From the NCBI GenBank assembly GCA_014728875.1, contig WJKV01000011.1, forward strand, positions 1-26,722: a stretch of 26,722 bases of DNA. The letters run 5' to 3'. How positions within the stretch are numbered: position 1 is the stretch's first letter; every line of letters starts with the position of its first letter. Of the stretch, positions 17,412 through 24,585 are shown one piece after another. The notes under the pieces are model-generated. The model searched no databases and was not told where the DNA came from. It saw only the letters and a list, made by a program, of their open reading frames with translations. This DNA is from Candidatus Woesearchaeota archaeon. Lineage in GTDB: Archaea > Nanobdellota > Nanobdellia > Woesearchaeales > WJKV01. A program made the position numbers and the translations under genes.

Positions 17412-18379
17412 AAATTTTTGTTGAAAAAATGACAACGGCAAAATTAAAAATAAAAAAGAACAGGAAAGCGTTCCTGATAGGCCTGAAAGCCTTCGTCCTC
17501 ATAGTATTGGTTCTTTTTGGCCTGTTCATTGCCTATACCTTTTTCATACCCAAGAGCAAGAGCACAGTAGAGCAGGTCGACCGTTATCTGTGCAGGACTA
17601 GCGTGAAGGCGAAAGCAGAGACAAAGATATTAAAGACGCCGAGCCCGGTGAATCTGGAATGCTATACAAGATTCGCGACCATAGAGCCGTCGAAAAAATA
17701 CGAATATGAGAAGAAAGACAACAGGATCAGAAAAGGCGTGTCGAGCAAGGAAGAATTAAGAGAAGCTTATGCTGATGAACTGGGCGGCTGTTTCTGGCAG
17801 ATGGGGGGGGAAAACGGCGAATCCCTGTACAATCCTTTCTCTCCGTTCGAATCAACAGGACAGGCAAGATGCGTGATATGCTCTACCATAGACATAGACG
17901 AAGAGATAATCAAGAAATACGGCGGCACAATAGACAAGTTCAATTCCCATTTAAGGTCGCACAATTACAAGGACGTCGGCATTGACGTGCCTTACAGCCG
18001 GCTGCTCGGCCTGCAGAACAAGGAATTCCCTGATTTCAGGATAGAAAGAAACAACAAGCCTATGTCGTACAGTGTTGTGTGGATAATAAGTTCAACACCT
18101 GCGAAAACAAGAACAACTGTATATACTGTAGGTCTCGGCATACTTGGCGCAGGAGGCGGTTATGCTGCAGGCTGTCTTGCAGGATCTGTTATGATGCCGA
18201 TTCCTCCTTTCAGTCTGCTCGGCTGCGTGGTCGGTGCCGGCGCAGGAGGTGCTGCCGGCGCAGGCGTGGGCTATGGTGCAGGTGTTATACATACTCTGGC
18301 AGAGGACCAGACGTACAGCACCAATACCTTGATCATACCTGCAGATGAAGCAGAGAAACATTGCGCGCAGTTGTATTGA
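17408..18379 (+). CDS. Prepilin-like six-cysteine protein with Gly-rich hydrophobic segment (paralogue of the next gene)
   Basis: 323 residues if started at the GTG that overlaps the previous stop; an ATG at 17429 is an alternative and loses only seven residues. A basic leader (KLKIKKNRKA) precedes a helix at about 21-47. Six cysteines (62, 85, 128, 155, 158, 319) line up with those of the following gene, including CRTSV, a CFWQMG block and a CVIC pair. Residues 241-293 are a long Gly/Ala-rich hydrophobic segment (GLGILGAGGGYAAG, then GAGAGGAAGAGVGYGAG), resembling glycine-zipper membrane hairpins. The gene carries a run of eight G at 17803-17810. The function is unknown; a membrane-inserting or pore-lining role for the Gly-rich segment is only a suggestion. 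Confidence 0.75.
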   Translation: MKIFVEKMTTAKLKIKKNRKAFLIGLKAFVLIVLVLFGLFIAYTFFIPKSKSTVEQVDRYLCRTSVKAKAETKILKTPSPVNLECYTRFATIEPSKKYEYEKKDNRIRKGVSSKEELREAYADELGGCFWQMGGENGESLYNPFSPFESTGQARCVICSTIDIDEEIIKKYGGTIDKFNSHLRSHNYKDVGIDVPYSRLLGLQNKEFPDFRIERNNKPMSYSVVWIISSTPAKTRTTVYTVGLGILGAGGGYAAGCLAGSVMMPIPPFSLLGCVVGAGAGGAAGAGVGYGAGVIHTLAEDQTYSTNTLIIPADEAEKHCAQLY

Positions 18380-18418
18380 ACGATTATTGACAATACTAAG
18401 TTTTAAAACAATGAGAAA

Positions 18419-19222
18419 ATGAAAAAAAACAAGAAAGCCGTTGTCGGGCAGGCCTTGTCTGTCATTGTGGTATTGATACTGGTAGTTTTCATATTGTTGA
18501 TCTTTCTTCCGTTCGGCGAGAAAACAGCAGAAGCAGGCGAGAAGATCATTGCTGACACAAAGTGCAAGACCAGTGTCGAGCTTGCGGCAAGGAGCGAAAA
18601 GGTGTGGGTCGCAGACATAATCGACTGTCCAACGACCTATCTTGAGATAAAAAAGAACGATGACGCAAAATACATCATCAGTGAAGCGCTCGCCAGCTGC
18701 TGGCATCGCTTCGGCAAGGGAGAGCTTAAACTGTTCAAGCATCATCCTGACACTTTCGGTTCGCAGGACAAAGCAGTGTACTGCAATGTCTGCCATGTTT
18801 TTGAGTTCGGCAAGGATGTTGCGCCTATTACAGATCTCGGAGGGTATCTTGCTAGAAACAATGTGTCTAGGAAATTTTCATTGCGCTCAGAGCCTGTATC
18901 TTATTTTGAATATCTTCAAGGAAAATACATAGATGAAAGCACAAAAGGAATATATGCCAACAACATCTTTGCAGGAACGACAATTGAGACTAACAGGCCC
19001 TACGCAGCGGTTTTTGTATATACCAAAGATCCTTCATTTTTTGCCAGCAACTATCTTTTTTTCAGGGCGCAGAGGGCTGAAACCTTCATCGGACAGATAT
19101 GGTACGGCGGCCTCGGCCTCATGTTCGGCAAAAGCATCGGTGCAGAATGGTGGAGCCATACTGTCCTGTTGCCGTATGAAAAAGGAAAACTGCAGAATGT
19201 GTGCGAGATCCTGGAAGAATGA
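18419..19222 (+). CDS. Prepilin-like six-cysteine protein (paralogue of the preceding gene)
   Basis: 267 residues. MKKNKKAVVGQALSVIVVL is the prepilin-like start, with the helix to about residue 31. The six cysteines (49, 70, 94, 122, 125, 262) are collinear with those of the gene before it: CKTSV, CPTTY, SCWHRFGKGE, a CNVC pair and a C-terminal VCEILEE. Shared end motifs (TLIIPADEA versus TVLLPYEKG) confirm the relation. Where the paralogue has a long Gly-rich hydrophobic segment, this protein has only GGLGLMFGKSIGAE. The pair probably arose by tandem duplication and may form heteromers. The CxxC could be a disulfide or a metal site. No known family is recognised. Confidence 0.77.
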   Translation: MKKNKKAVVGQALSVIVVLILVVFILLIFLPFGEKTAEAGEKIIADTKCKTSVELAARSEKVWVADIIDCPTTYLEIKKNDDAKYIISEALASCWHRFGKGELKLFKHHPDTFGSQDKAVYCNVCHVFEFGKDVAPITDLGGYLARNNVSRKFSLRSEPVSYFEYLQGKYIDESTKGIYANNIFAGTTIETNRPYAAVFVYTKDPSFFASNYLFFRAQRAETFIGQIWYGGLGLMFGKSIGAEWWSHTVLLPYEKGKLQNVCEILEE

Positions 19223-19276
19223 AAGAATGAAAAAGTATTAAAATCGAAAAGAATTTTATCTGAAACTATAGAAATG

Positions 19277-19286
19277 TTTATATAAC
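19277..19286 (+). promoter_or_regulatory. TATA box before the small-protein group
   Basis: TTTATATAAC lies 31-41 bases upstream of the ATG at 19318, predicting a start near 19306-19310 and a very short leader. It argues that transcription restarts in the 95-base gap after the six-cysteine pair. It also argues for the ATG at 19318 over an upstream in-frame TTG at 19291. Confidence 0.55.
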
Positions 19287-19317
19287 GAAATTGTTTATTT
19301 TGACAGGCAGAGCAAAC

Positions 19318-19479
19318 ATGAACCTGAATAACCTAATTAAAAGAGATAAAAAAGGCGAACTGAGCGTAAGAACAATAATCATAATAATTATTGTGATAGC
19401 CACTCTTGTAGCTCTATTGTTAATCCTTGCGTCAAAAGGAAAACTCATGACAGAAATCTGGGGGAAAGGTCCGTTCTGA
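19318..19479 (+). CDS. Small prepilin-like membrane protein, 53 residues
   Basis: MNLNNLIKRDKKG is a charged leader followed by ELSVRTIIIIIIVIATLVA and a hydrophobic stretch to about residue 40, ending with a short KLMTEIWGKGPF tail. The Lys-Lys-Gly before the helix matches the other genes of the cluster. The start is supported by the TATA box. It is followed after 3 bases by the next small gene. The exported part is only about a dozen residues, so a structural or assembly role in the membrane is more likely than an enzyme. Confidence 0.65.
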   Translation: MNLNNLIKRDKKGELSVRTIIIIIIVIATLVALLLILASKGKLMTEIWGKGPF

Positions 19480-19482
19480 AAA

Positions 19483-19731
19483 ATGAAAACAGTCAGCGTG
19501 ATTATAGCCATCATAATCGGAATCATCATCCTATTGGTTGTTTTGTATGTTTTTCTGCCGAAATTGATGCAGGCTGACGAGAGCAGTGAAGAATTCCTGA
19601 AACAAACATTGGAAAAACAAACAATGCGCGCAGAAAATTATGATTTTCCAGAATTCGAGCATCCAAAAGATTTAAATAGTAGAGATGCCAAAATACCAAT
19701 ATTGAGCGATTATAAAGAGGTGTTGCTATGA
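19483..19731 (+). CDS. Small single-helix membrane protein, 82 residues
   Basis: MKTVSVIIAIIIGIIILLV starts almost directly with a helix (residues 5-26), and, unlike its neighbours, lacks the Lys-Lys-Gly/Ala leader. The remaining 55 residues are charged (DESSEEFLKQTLEKQTMRAE, then DFPEFEHPKDLNSRD) and probably partly helical, without cysteines. The stop TGA overlaps the next gene's ATG, whose ribosome binding site GAGGTG lies inside this frame, indicating coupled translation. Function unknown; in an operon of membrane proteins it is likely to be an accessory subunit. Confidence 0.65.
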   Translation: MKTVSVIIAIIIGIIILLVVLYVFLPKLMQADESSEEFLKQTLEKQTMRAENYDFPEFEHPKDLNSRDAKIPILSDYKEVLL

Positions 19732-20036
19732 TGAACAAAAAAGGACAAGGCTTATCATTGAGTGTTATTATTATTGCCATTCTTGCAATCTTGGTATTGG
19801 TTGTTCTTGCAGTGATATTCACAGGTAAAACAGGACAGATCACAACCAAGATAGAGAAAGGCTGCATAGAGAACGGAGGACAGTGCGTCGACAGGGACGA
19901 ATACATCTCATGTGACGAGCCTGCTTTGAACATGGTTGATGTCGAAAGAATGGGCTATAAATGCGCCAATCCTGACCAGTACATGTGCTGCGCGTCTGAA
20001 GCGATTGCTGCATCCCTGAGAACAAGAGAGCAGTAA
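19728..20036 (+). CDS. Prepilin-like small Cys-rich protein, 102 residues
   Basis: MMNKKGQGLSLSVIIIAIL is a clear prepilin-like start (Lys-Lys-Gly-Gln) followed by a helix to about residue 31. It is closely similar to the start of the gene at 20103. The exported part is small and Cys-rich (CIENGGQC, ISCDEP, YKCANP, YMCCAS), so it probably folds around two or three disulfides. A GAGGTG ribosome binding site precedes the ATG at good spacing. A long T-rich run follows the stop. No known family is recognised; a small pilin-like or disulfide-knot surface protein is plausible. Confidence 0.72.
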   Translation: MMNKKGQGLSLSVIIIAILAILVLVVLAVIFTGKTGQITTKIEKGCIENGGQCVDRDEYISCDEPALNMVDVERMGYKCANPDQYMCCASEAIAASLRTREQ

Positions 20037-20059
20037 TTTCTATTTTCTTCTTTTTTCTT
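20037..20059 (+). terminator. T-rich transcription terminator
   Basis: The 23 bases after the stop codon are almost all pyrimidine with several T runs (TTTCT, TTTTC, TTTTTTC). Archaeal RNA polymerase commonly terminates at such T-rich tracts without a hairpin. A TATA box follows within 10 bases, which fits an end of one transcript and start of another. Confidence 0.55.
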
Positions 20060-20068
20060 ATCACAACC

Positions 20069-20079
20069 TTTATATATCT
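20069..20079 (+). promoter_or_regulatory. TATA box of the second KKGQGL gene and downstream operon
   Basis: TTTATATATCT begins about 34 bases before the ATG at 20103, placing the transcript start a few bases before or at the ATG. No ribosome binding site is seen in that space, so the mRNA is leaderless or nearly so. Confidence 0.6.
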
Positions 20080-20102
20080 TATTTATTTAGTTTGAACATA
20101 AA

Positions 20103-20390
20103 ATGGGGAAAAAGAGAGTTGATAAGAAAGGGCAGGGACTGCCTTTGAGTGTAATAATAATTCTGATAATCGCTGCTATTACTCTTGTTGTTGTGATTGC
20201 AATTTTTACCAGGCAGGCGCACAAAGGAGAGCAGCGATTGGATGCAATAACAAACCCGATAGAATACAAGGCAGCATGCTTGAACCAGAATCAGATGGAA
20301 TATGAAGAATGCGTGGGATTCTGCAAAAAGTCTGCAGAAGAAAATCAAAGAGAAGAGATTTGCGTGCTGGTCAAAGAAAAGCCAAAATAG
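20103..20390 (+). CDS. Prepilin-like small Cys-containing protein, 95 residues
   Basis: MGKKRVDKKGQGLPLSVIII is a prepilin-like start nearly identical, from Lys-Lys-Gly-Gln-Gly-Leu on, to the gene at 19728, and the two are probably paralogues. The helix runs to about residue 37. The exported part has four cysteines (AACLNQ, EECVGFC, EICVLV) in a charged, likely helical sequence, unlike the looser Cys pattern of the paralogue. The gene has its own TATA box and a leaderless-type start and is followed after 8 bases by the next gene. Function unknown. Confidence 0.72.
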   Translation: MGKKRVDKKGQGLPLSVIIILIIAAITLVVVIAIFTRQAHKGEQRLDAITNPIEYKAACLNQNQMEYEECVGFCKKSAEENQREEICVLVKEKPK

Positions 20391-20398
20391 CATGAACT

Positions 20399-21094
20399 AT
20401 GAAAAAAAACAAAAAAGCTCAATTAGACTGGTTCGTAAAGGAATTAGGAGTATTGGTATTGGTGATCATCATTGCATTTGTCATATTCGCTTTGGGAACC
20501 AAGATATATAAATCGTTCTCTCCTACGCAGAGCGCAGAGATCAGCCTGCAGCTTCTCGCAGACGGCAGTGAGATTCTTGTGAATGGAACATACACAAAAG
20601 GCTATAATATTTCAAAGTGTTTCACCAATTTTGCATTGGAGAATGATGAAGCTCTTGTTGGCTTCAATGTCGGAAGGGACACCAGCAGAAAATACAACAG
20701 GCCCGAGCCCAGCGTGTGTCCCATGCAGTTCAGCTGTCTTGTCATCTGCGACCAAGGGGGCTGGACAAGAAGAAATATACTGGGGCCCGGCAGCGACATG
20801 TGCAAAGAGGATTCGCGGCTGGAGCATAAACTAGTGAGGAATGTAAGAAATTTCTATTATCTTAGGAAAGGCAGCTGGGAAGACCTGAATTATTTCGGAG
20901 ACGAAGGAAGGGTAGAAACCTGGGTCCTGGAAAGAATAGGGAGCCCTGGCAACTGGAACATAAGAATAAAAGAAGGAGATATTGCAGGACTGAAAGCGTG
21001 CGAAAATCTCAAGATCTTGCCCAGGATAACAATCGCGCAGACCACAACGACAGCAGCAGGCACTGCAGCCAAAACAGCAGGCGCCGGAAATTAA
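20399..21094 (+). CDS. Prepilin-like six-cysteine protein, 231 residues
   Basis: MKKNKKAQLDWFVKELGVLVLVIII is the leader and helix (to about residue 32), the same MKKNKKA start as the gene at 18419. The exported domain has six cysteines (74, 107, 113, 117, 135, 201), three of them clustered in CPMQFSCLVIC, with GNWNIRI near the end, and a Thr/Ala-rich tail (TTTTAAGTAAKTAG) that may be a flexible or glycosylated terminus. It is not clearly collinear with the six-cysteine pair upstream. It lies 8 bases behind the previous gene in what seems one transcript. No known family is recognised. Confidence 0.73.
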   Translation: MKKNKKAQLDWFVKELGVLVLVIIIAFVIFALGTKIYKSFSPTQSAEISLQLLADGSEILVNGTYTKGYNISKCFTNFALENDEALVGFNVGRDTSRKYNRPEPSVCPMQFSCLVICDQGGWTRRNILGPGSDMCKEDSRLEHKLVRNVRNFYYLRKGSWEDLNYFGDEGRVETWVLERIGSPGNWNIRIKEGDIAGLKACENLKILPRITIAQTTTTAAGTAAKTAGAGN

Positions 21095-21095
21095 C

Positions 21096-21120
21096 ATATT
21101 AAAATATTTTAGTTTAAAAC
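21096..21120 (+). promoter_or_regulatory. A/T-rich possible promoter before the amidase-like gene
   Basis: The 44-base gap holds an almost pure A/T stretch including ATTAAAATATTTT and TTTAAAAC. The first would place a transcript start near 21128, with GATGTGAC before the ATG as a weak ribosome binding site. The match to a TATA box is poor, and read-through from upstream is as likely. Confidence 0.35.
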
Positions 21121-21138
21121 AATCAATAGTGATGTGAC

Positions 21139-22077
21139 ATGAGGATATTTTCTGAAAAAAGAGGCATAATAAGCGAGCAGTTGTTTATGATATTCAGTCT
21201 TATTGTAGTTGTGATATTCACCATTGTTGCAGTAAGATATACCAATGGCCTGGCAACAGACCTGCTCTTCAAGCAGGATTATTATGCTCACGACATATCT
21301 TTTTTGATTGCGACCAGCATAGGCGCGCCAGGGATAGTCATTTATGATTATTCTATAAGTGAGGATGCAAAATTCACTATAGATTCAGCTTTTGTCAATA
21401 TCGCTCTGAAAGATGAAGAAACACAGCAGAGAGCATTACAGTATTTGTCGCCTTCTAAATATTATCACATAAACAAGGCTGATTTTGAGTTCAAGACTGC
21501 AGAAGACCTTACAAAACTGCAATTAATGAATTATGACGAAGAGTTCGTTGCCACGCAGCCTGTTTATTACACCGATGAAGAGCTGGACTGCATGCAGTAC
21601 TTGAATTATGATTCTAAATCAGACATCAACAGCAAAAAAATTGTGATTGATCCTGGAAGGGGCGGGAGTGATGGCGGTATCAAAGAAGAAGACAACAAAG
21701 ACCAGAACCTGCAGAAAGGAAAGAACTTGTTCGCCGCCCTGGGCGGACAGCTGGCAGCAGGCCCTTCTGTCGTGATGACGCGGGACAGGGATGTTTCTGT
21801 TTCCCAGGAAGAACGGAACAATATTGTCGGAGACATGTTCATCAGCATACACGGCCTTCATAAGAAAAAGAACGAAGAGATTGTAATCGGAAAACCCACA
21901 AGAGAGAACAAGAAGCTTGCTTGCTTGCTGTCGAAAGAACTAGGAATAGAGCAGGTCAGACAGGCATCCGACAACTACATCGAAAACAATCCGTCTTCAA
22001 TCACAGTCGCACTGTATCTCGGCCCCGGGAAGCATGCGAACGCAATTGCAAATAGTGTGAGGTCTTATTATGTTTAG
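21139..22077 (+). CDS. Prepilin-like protein with degenerate N-acetylmuramoyl-L-alanine amidase (Amidase_3-like) domain
   Basis: 312 residues. The leader is MRIFSEKRG, then IISEQLFMIF and a helix to about residue 32. Residues 33-165 match no family I recognise. Residues 166-312 follow the Amidase_3 plan: KIVIDPGRGGSDGG (normally DPGHGG), VVMTRDRDVSVSQEERNN, DMFISIHGLH (normally SIHAN), then SSITVALYLGPGKHANAIA. In the family, zinc is bound by the His of DPGHGG, a Glu and the His of SIH, and a late Glu is catalytic. Here the first is Arg174, the second appears to be Asn186, only His238 remains, and the last Glu is not visible. The fold assignment is strong by motif order; hydrolysis looks unlikely. 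DPANN archaea lack murein, so a binding or structural role is inferred. The next gene overlaps by 8 bases. Confidence 0.78.
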   Translation: MRIFSEKRGIISEQLFMIFSLIVVVIFTIVAVRYTNGLATDLLFKQDYYAHDISFLIATSIGAPGIVIYDYSISEDAKFTIDSAFVNIALKDEETQQRALQYLSPSKYYHINKADFEFKTAEDLTKLQLMNYDEEFVATQPVYYTDEELDCMQYLNYDSKSDINSKKIVIDPGRGGSDGGIKEEDNKDQNLQKGKNLFAALGGQLAAGPSVVMTRDRDVSVSQEERNNIVGDMFISIHGLHKKKNEEIVIGKPTRENKKLACLLSKELGIEQVRQASDNYIENNPSSITVALYLGPGKHANAIANSVRSYYV

Positions 22078-22591
22078 GATGAACAAGAAAGGATTCACAT
22101 TCAACCAGCTTTTTAAACTGCTTGAACTGGCTTTTCTTCTAATCATTATCCTGTCATTCGTTTTTTTGACAAGACACACTGTGCAGAAAAGCACAGACAC
22201 CAGCAGTGCAGAAGCGTATTCTTATCTTCACAGCATGCTGTATTCAAAGAACGGCATTTTATACCATGATTCAGACATAGACAGGCAGTATCCCGGAATA
22301 ATAGATGTTAGTAGATTCAATGACATCTATCTGGACAGCAGTATGCTGCTGAACCTCTCAGAGAATGTCGAGCTGCCTGCTGCAAAGCTCGCCCTGCTTG
22401 ACCAGAGCGGCATGGTTAGGGAGGCATACTGGCATAAGAAATGGTACGATAGACTTTATCCAAAAGCAGGCGGCAGAGGTGTCGGAAGCCCGAGACAGCT
22501 CTATCAGGACCTTTATGTCCTGAAAAGAACAGCAGGAGGAAGGCTTGAACCTGCGTATCTTTCAATAGAGCTGATAGTGCCGAGAAGATAA
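22070..22591 (+). CDS. Prepilin-like membrane protein, 173 residues
   Basis: MFRMNKKG precedes FTFNQLFKLLELAFLLIIIL and a helix to about residue 33. The ATG at 22070 overlaps the upstream gene by 8 bases and has GTGAGGT seven bases before it; the ATG at 22079 (MNKKG) is a possible alternative. The exported part starts TRHTVQKSTDTSSAEAY and has no cysteines; it contains several aromatic pairs and ends in a beta-like SIELIVPRR. No known family is recognised. Overlap with the amidase-like gene suggests the two proteins are made in fixed proportion. Confidence 0.73.
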   Translation: MFRMNKKGFTFNQLFKLLELAFLLIIILSFVFLTRHTVQKSTDTSSAEAYSYLHSMLYSKNGILYHDSDIDRQYPGIIDVSRFNDIYLDSSMLLNLSENVELPAAKLALLDQSGMVREAYWHKKWYDRLYPKAGGRGVGSPRQLYQDLYVLKRTAGGRLEPAYLSIELIVPRR

Positions 22592-22626
22592 AAATACATC
22601 TTTGAAAAAGGAAAAATAAAAGGAAA

Positions 22627-23241
22627 ATGAGAAAAAAGTTATTCAGAAACAAGAAAGGAGCAATATCGAACGTTTTTGAACTGATCGCATCTGTGATATA
22701 CTATTTAGTGCTGTTCACTATATTCATGGTTCTTTTTTCTTATATGGCCGCCATATTGGAATACAAGCTTGACAGCAATTATCTTTATTTTTCGAATGAC
22801 ATTTCTGCGTCAAGCTATTTGAAAACCCCTTTAAGCTTTGACCCTGACATGACAGTATATGATGTAATCCAGAAATCTGCAGCAGACCAGGATTATGCAA
22901 AGATAGGGGCGGAGACCAACAGACTCTTTTCTCCTTTCAAGAACAAGTTCTGGCATGTGATGTTGTGGGAGCTGCAGCCTGACAACTCCGGCAAGAGCGA
23001 GAAAAGCAAAATACTGGACTATTACAAGGAAAAGGCTTCTTATGAAGTTTTGATAGCAGAAGACAATAAACCGCAGCAGGTGGCTGATTTGAACAGCAGA
23101 CAATTACTGAACATTGCCAAGCAGGGCGAAAGGCCTAGCTGGGAAAATTTCCAGAAGATGTTCGTGTTCAGACAGATTCCTTTAGAGATGAATGGAGTGC
23201 AAAAGGAAGCCTTGTTCGTATTCGCACTGGGTGATTCATGA
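22627..23241 (+). CDS. Prepilin-like membrane protein, 204 residues
   Basis: RKKLFRNKKG precedes AISNVFELIASVIYYLVLF; the helix runs to about residue 43. The start follows AAAAGGAAA, a reasonable ribosome binding site, in a 35-base A-rich gap. The exported part begins EYKLDSNYLYFSNDISASSY and carries no cysteines; it is mixed alpha/beta with a FRQIPLEMNGV segment near its end. The stop overlaps the next ATG as ATGATGA. Its general build (short leader, helix, 160-residue soluble part) matches the gene before it, although I see no clear sequence homology. Function unknown. Confidence 0.73.
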   Translation: MRKKLFRNKKGAISNVFELIASVIYYLVLFTIFMVLFSYMAAILEYKLDSNYLYFSNDISASSYLKTPLSFDPDMTVYDVIQKSAADQDYAKIGAETNRLFSPFKNKFWHVMLWELQPDNSGKSEKSKILDYYKEKASYEVLIAEDNKPQQVADLNSRQLLNIAKQGERPSWENFQKMFVFRQIPLEMNGVQKEALFVFALGDS

Positions 23242-24539
23242 TGAGATTAGTCAGAAACAAAAAAGCAGTATTGAGCTTCTTTCTGGTAGTTGTTGCCACA
23301 TTCGTATTCGCTTATGCATATTTCAAGCTGGGCGGAACAGTCGGCCCTGTGACAAAACTGGTAGGAAACAATGAATTCGTTCTTGTCCAGCAGTATGAGA
23401 AAGGGGAAGCTGCCAGGCTCTACCTTGACCTGGCTGCGCATAACAGCAAGAACAAGGCGTTGTATCTTTTCGAGCAGAACGGCCATTTTCCAGACTGCGG
23501 CAAGAACGGCTTGTACTTTTTTTGGAAAAATGAAGACAATACATGCTATCCCACAGACCATTCGATTTCAAACGGCCTGAGCACTGTGTTTATCCGGCTG
23601 CTGAATCCTTATGTCAAGAATTATAAAAAGATCTTGTTGCCAGAATTTTCTTCTGCGGACTTGGCATTCAACTTGGCAGAAAAGAAACTGATTGCGTATC
23701 CTTTCAACAGCATCAATATAAGCTCAAACCCTCGTTATCTGATAAATCCTGGATTTTCAGTGAATCTCAATCATGATTTTGATTACAAGAAAATAAAAGA
23801 ATTTATAGAAGGCGTGAACAATGAATGCAGAAATCTGCAGGATTTGAATGTTGTTGGAAAAACTGAATTAAGCAGTTGCGTGGCTGGTTATGTAGATAAA
23901 TTCAACAAACAAAACAGCCAGATAAGGATCGAGCAGGACTGCGGGCCTGATGCGCAGATGGACAGGTTCATCGAAGATTATAAATTGTGCGCAGAAAGCC
24001 TGGACAGGGGCTGCTACTGCGAGATTGACCTGTCCTTCGACAAAAGCGGGTTGAATCGCGAGGACCAAGCATTGGTATCAGAACTGAACAGAAAAATCCA
24101 GCAGGAAAACAAGCAGCTGATAGGAAAAAATGCAAACAGCCCTTTAAAAGAATGCAGACTGAATGACAGAACATTCAAATTTTGCGCAAGCAGGAACAAG
24201 TCTGTCCTTGTCGGCGGCAGAATGCAGGAAATAAAGACCAGGTTTGCGGCATTTATAGATGACAAATCTGCACCAGAGCCGGCCCTGGTCCGGTCTGATG
24301 AGAAATTAAAGAAATTCAAGATTGTGCCGTCTGTCTCGCCTGATGTTTCTTATTACGGCGTATATATAGGAAAGAAAGACCTGCCTATAGATTATAGCCA
24401 TTATGTGGGGCTGGACAGAGCAGAAAATATAGGGGAGACAATTTATTTTGACAGGAATCCTGACCAATACAATATTGATGTTGTTGCTGTGGATTACAAT
24501 GGCAATTGCATGCTTCAAGGACAGCCTTCTAAATGCTGA
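23238..24539 (+). CDS. Prepilin-like anchored protein with C-terminal Ig/FN3-like region, 433 residues
   Basis: MMRLVRNKKAVLSFFLVVVA is the leader and helix (to about residue 30). The exported part is large and Cys-rich: a pair near FPDCGKNG and NTCYP, then NECRN, SSCVAG, QDCGPD, KLCAES and CYCEIDLS in the middle. The last 80 residues (KIVPSVSPDVSYYGVYIGK to DVVAVDYNGNC) look like a beta-sandwich of FN3 type. It is translationally coupled to the upstream gene through the ATGA overlap and is the last gene of the cluster. With an anchor, Cys-rich middle and beta-sandwich end it could bind a partner surface; that is inference. Confidence 0.74.
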   Translation: MMRLVRNKKAVLSFFLVVVATFVFAYAYFKLGGTVGPVTKLVGNNEFVLVQQYEKGEAARLYLDLAAHNSKNKALYLFEQNGHFPDCGKNGLYFFWKNEDNTCYPTDHSISNGLSTVFIRLLNPYVKNYKKILLPEFSSADLAFNLAEKKLIAYPFNSINISSNPRYLINPGFSVNLNHDFDYKKIKEFIEGVNNECRNLQDLNVVGKTELSSCVAGYVDKFNKQNSQIRIEQDCGPDAQMDRFIEDYKLCAESLDRGCYCEIDLSFDKSGLNREDQALVSELNRKIQQENKQLIGKNANSPLKECRLNDRTFKFCASRNKSVLVGGRMQEIKTRFAAFIDDKSAPEPALVRSDEKLKKFKIVPSVSPDVSYYGVYIGKKDLPIDYSHYVGLDRAENIGETIYFDRNPDQYNIDVVAVDYNGNCMLQGQPSKC

Positions 24540-24585
24540 ACCAAGCAGAATTGAGCCTGATTTTGGTTTTAAAAAGGGACAGTTA

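Noticed and set aside
18079..18796. Arg/Cys-rich plus-strand frame and 234-residue minus-strand frame over the six-cysteine pair
   Set aside because: Both are shadows of the Gly/Ala-rich and Cys-coding parts of the two real genes; the minus-strand frame spans two genes and an intergenic gap without any promoter.
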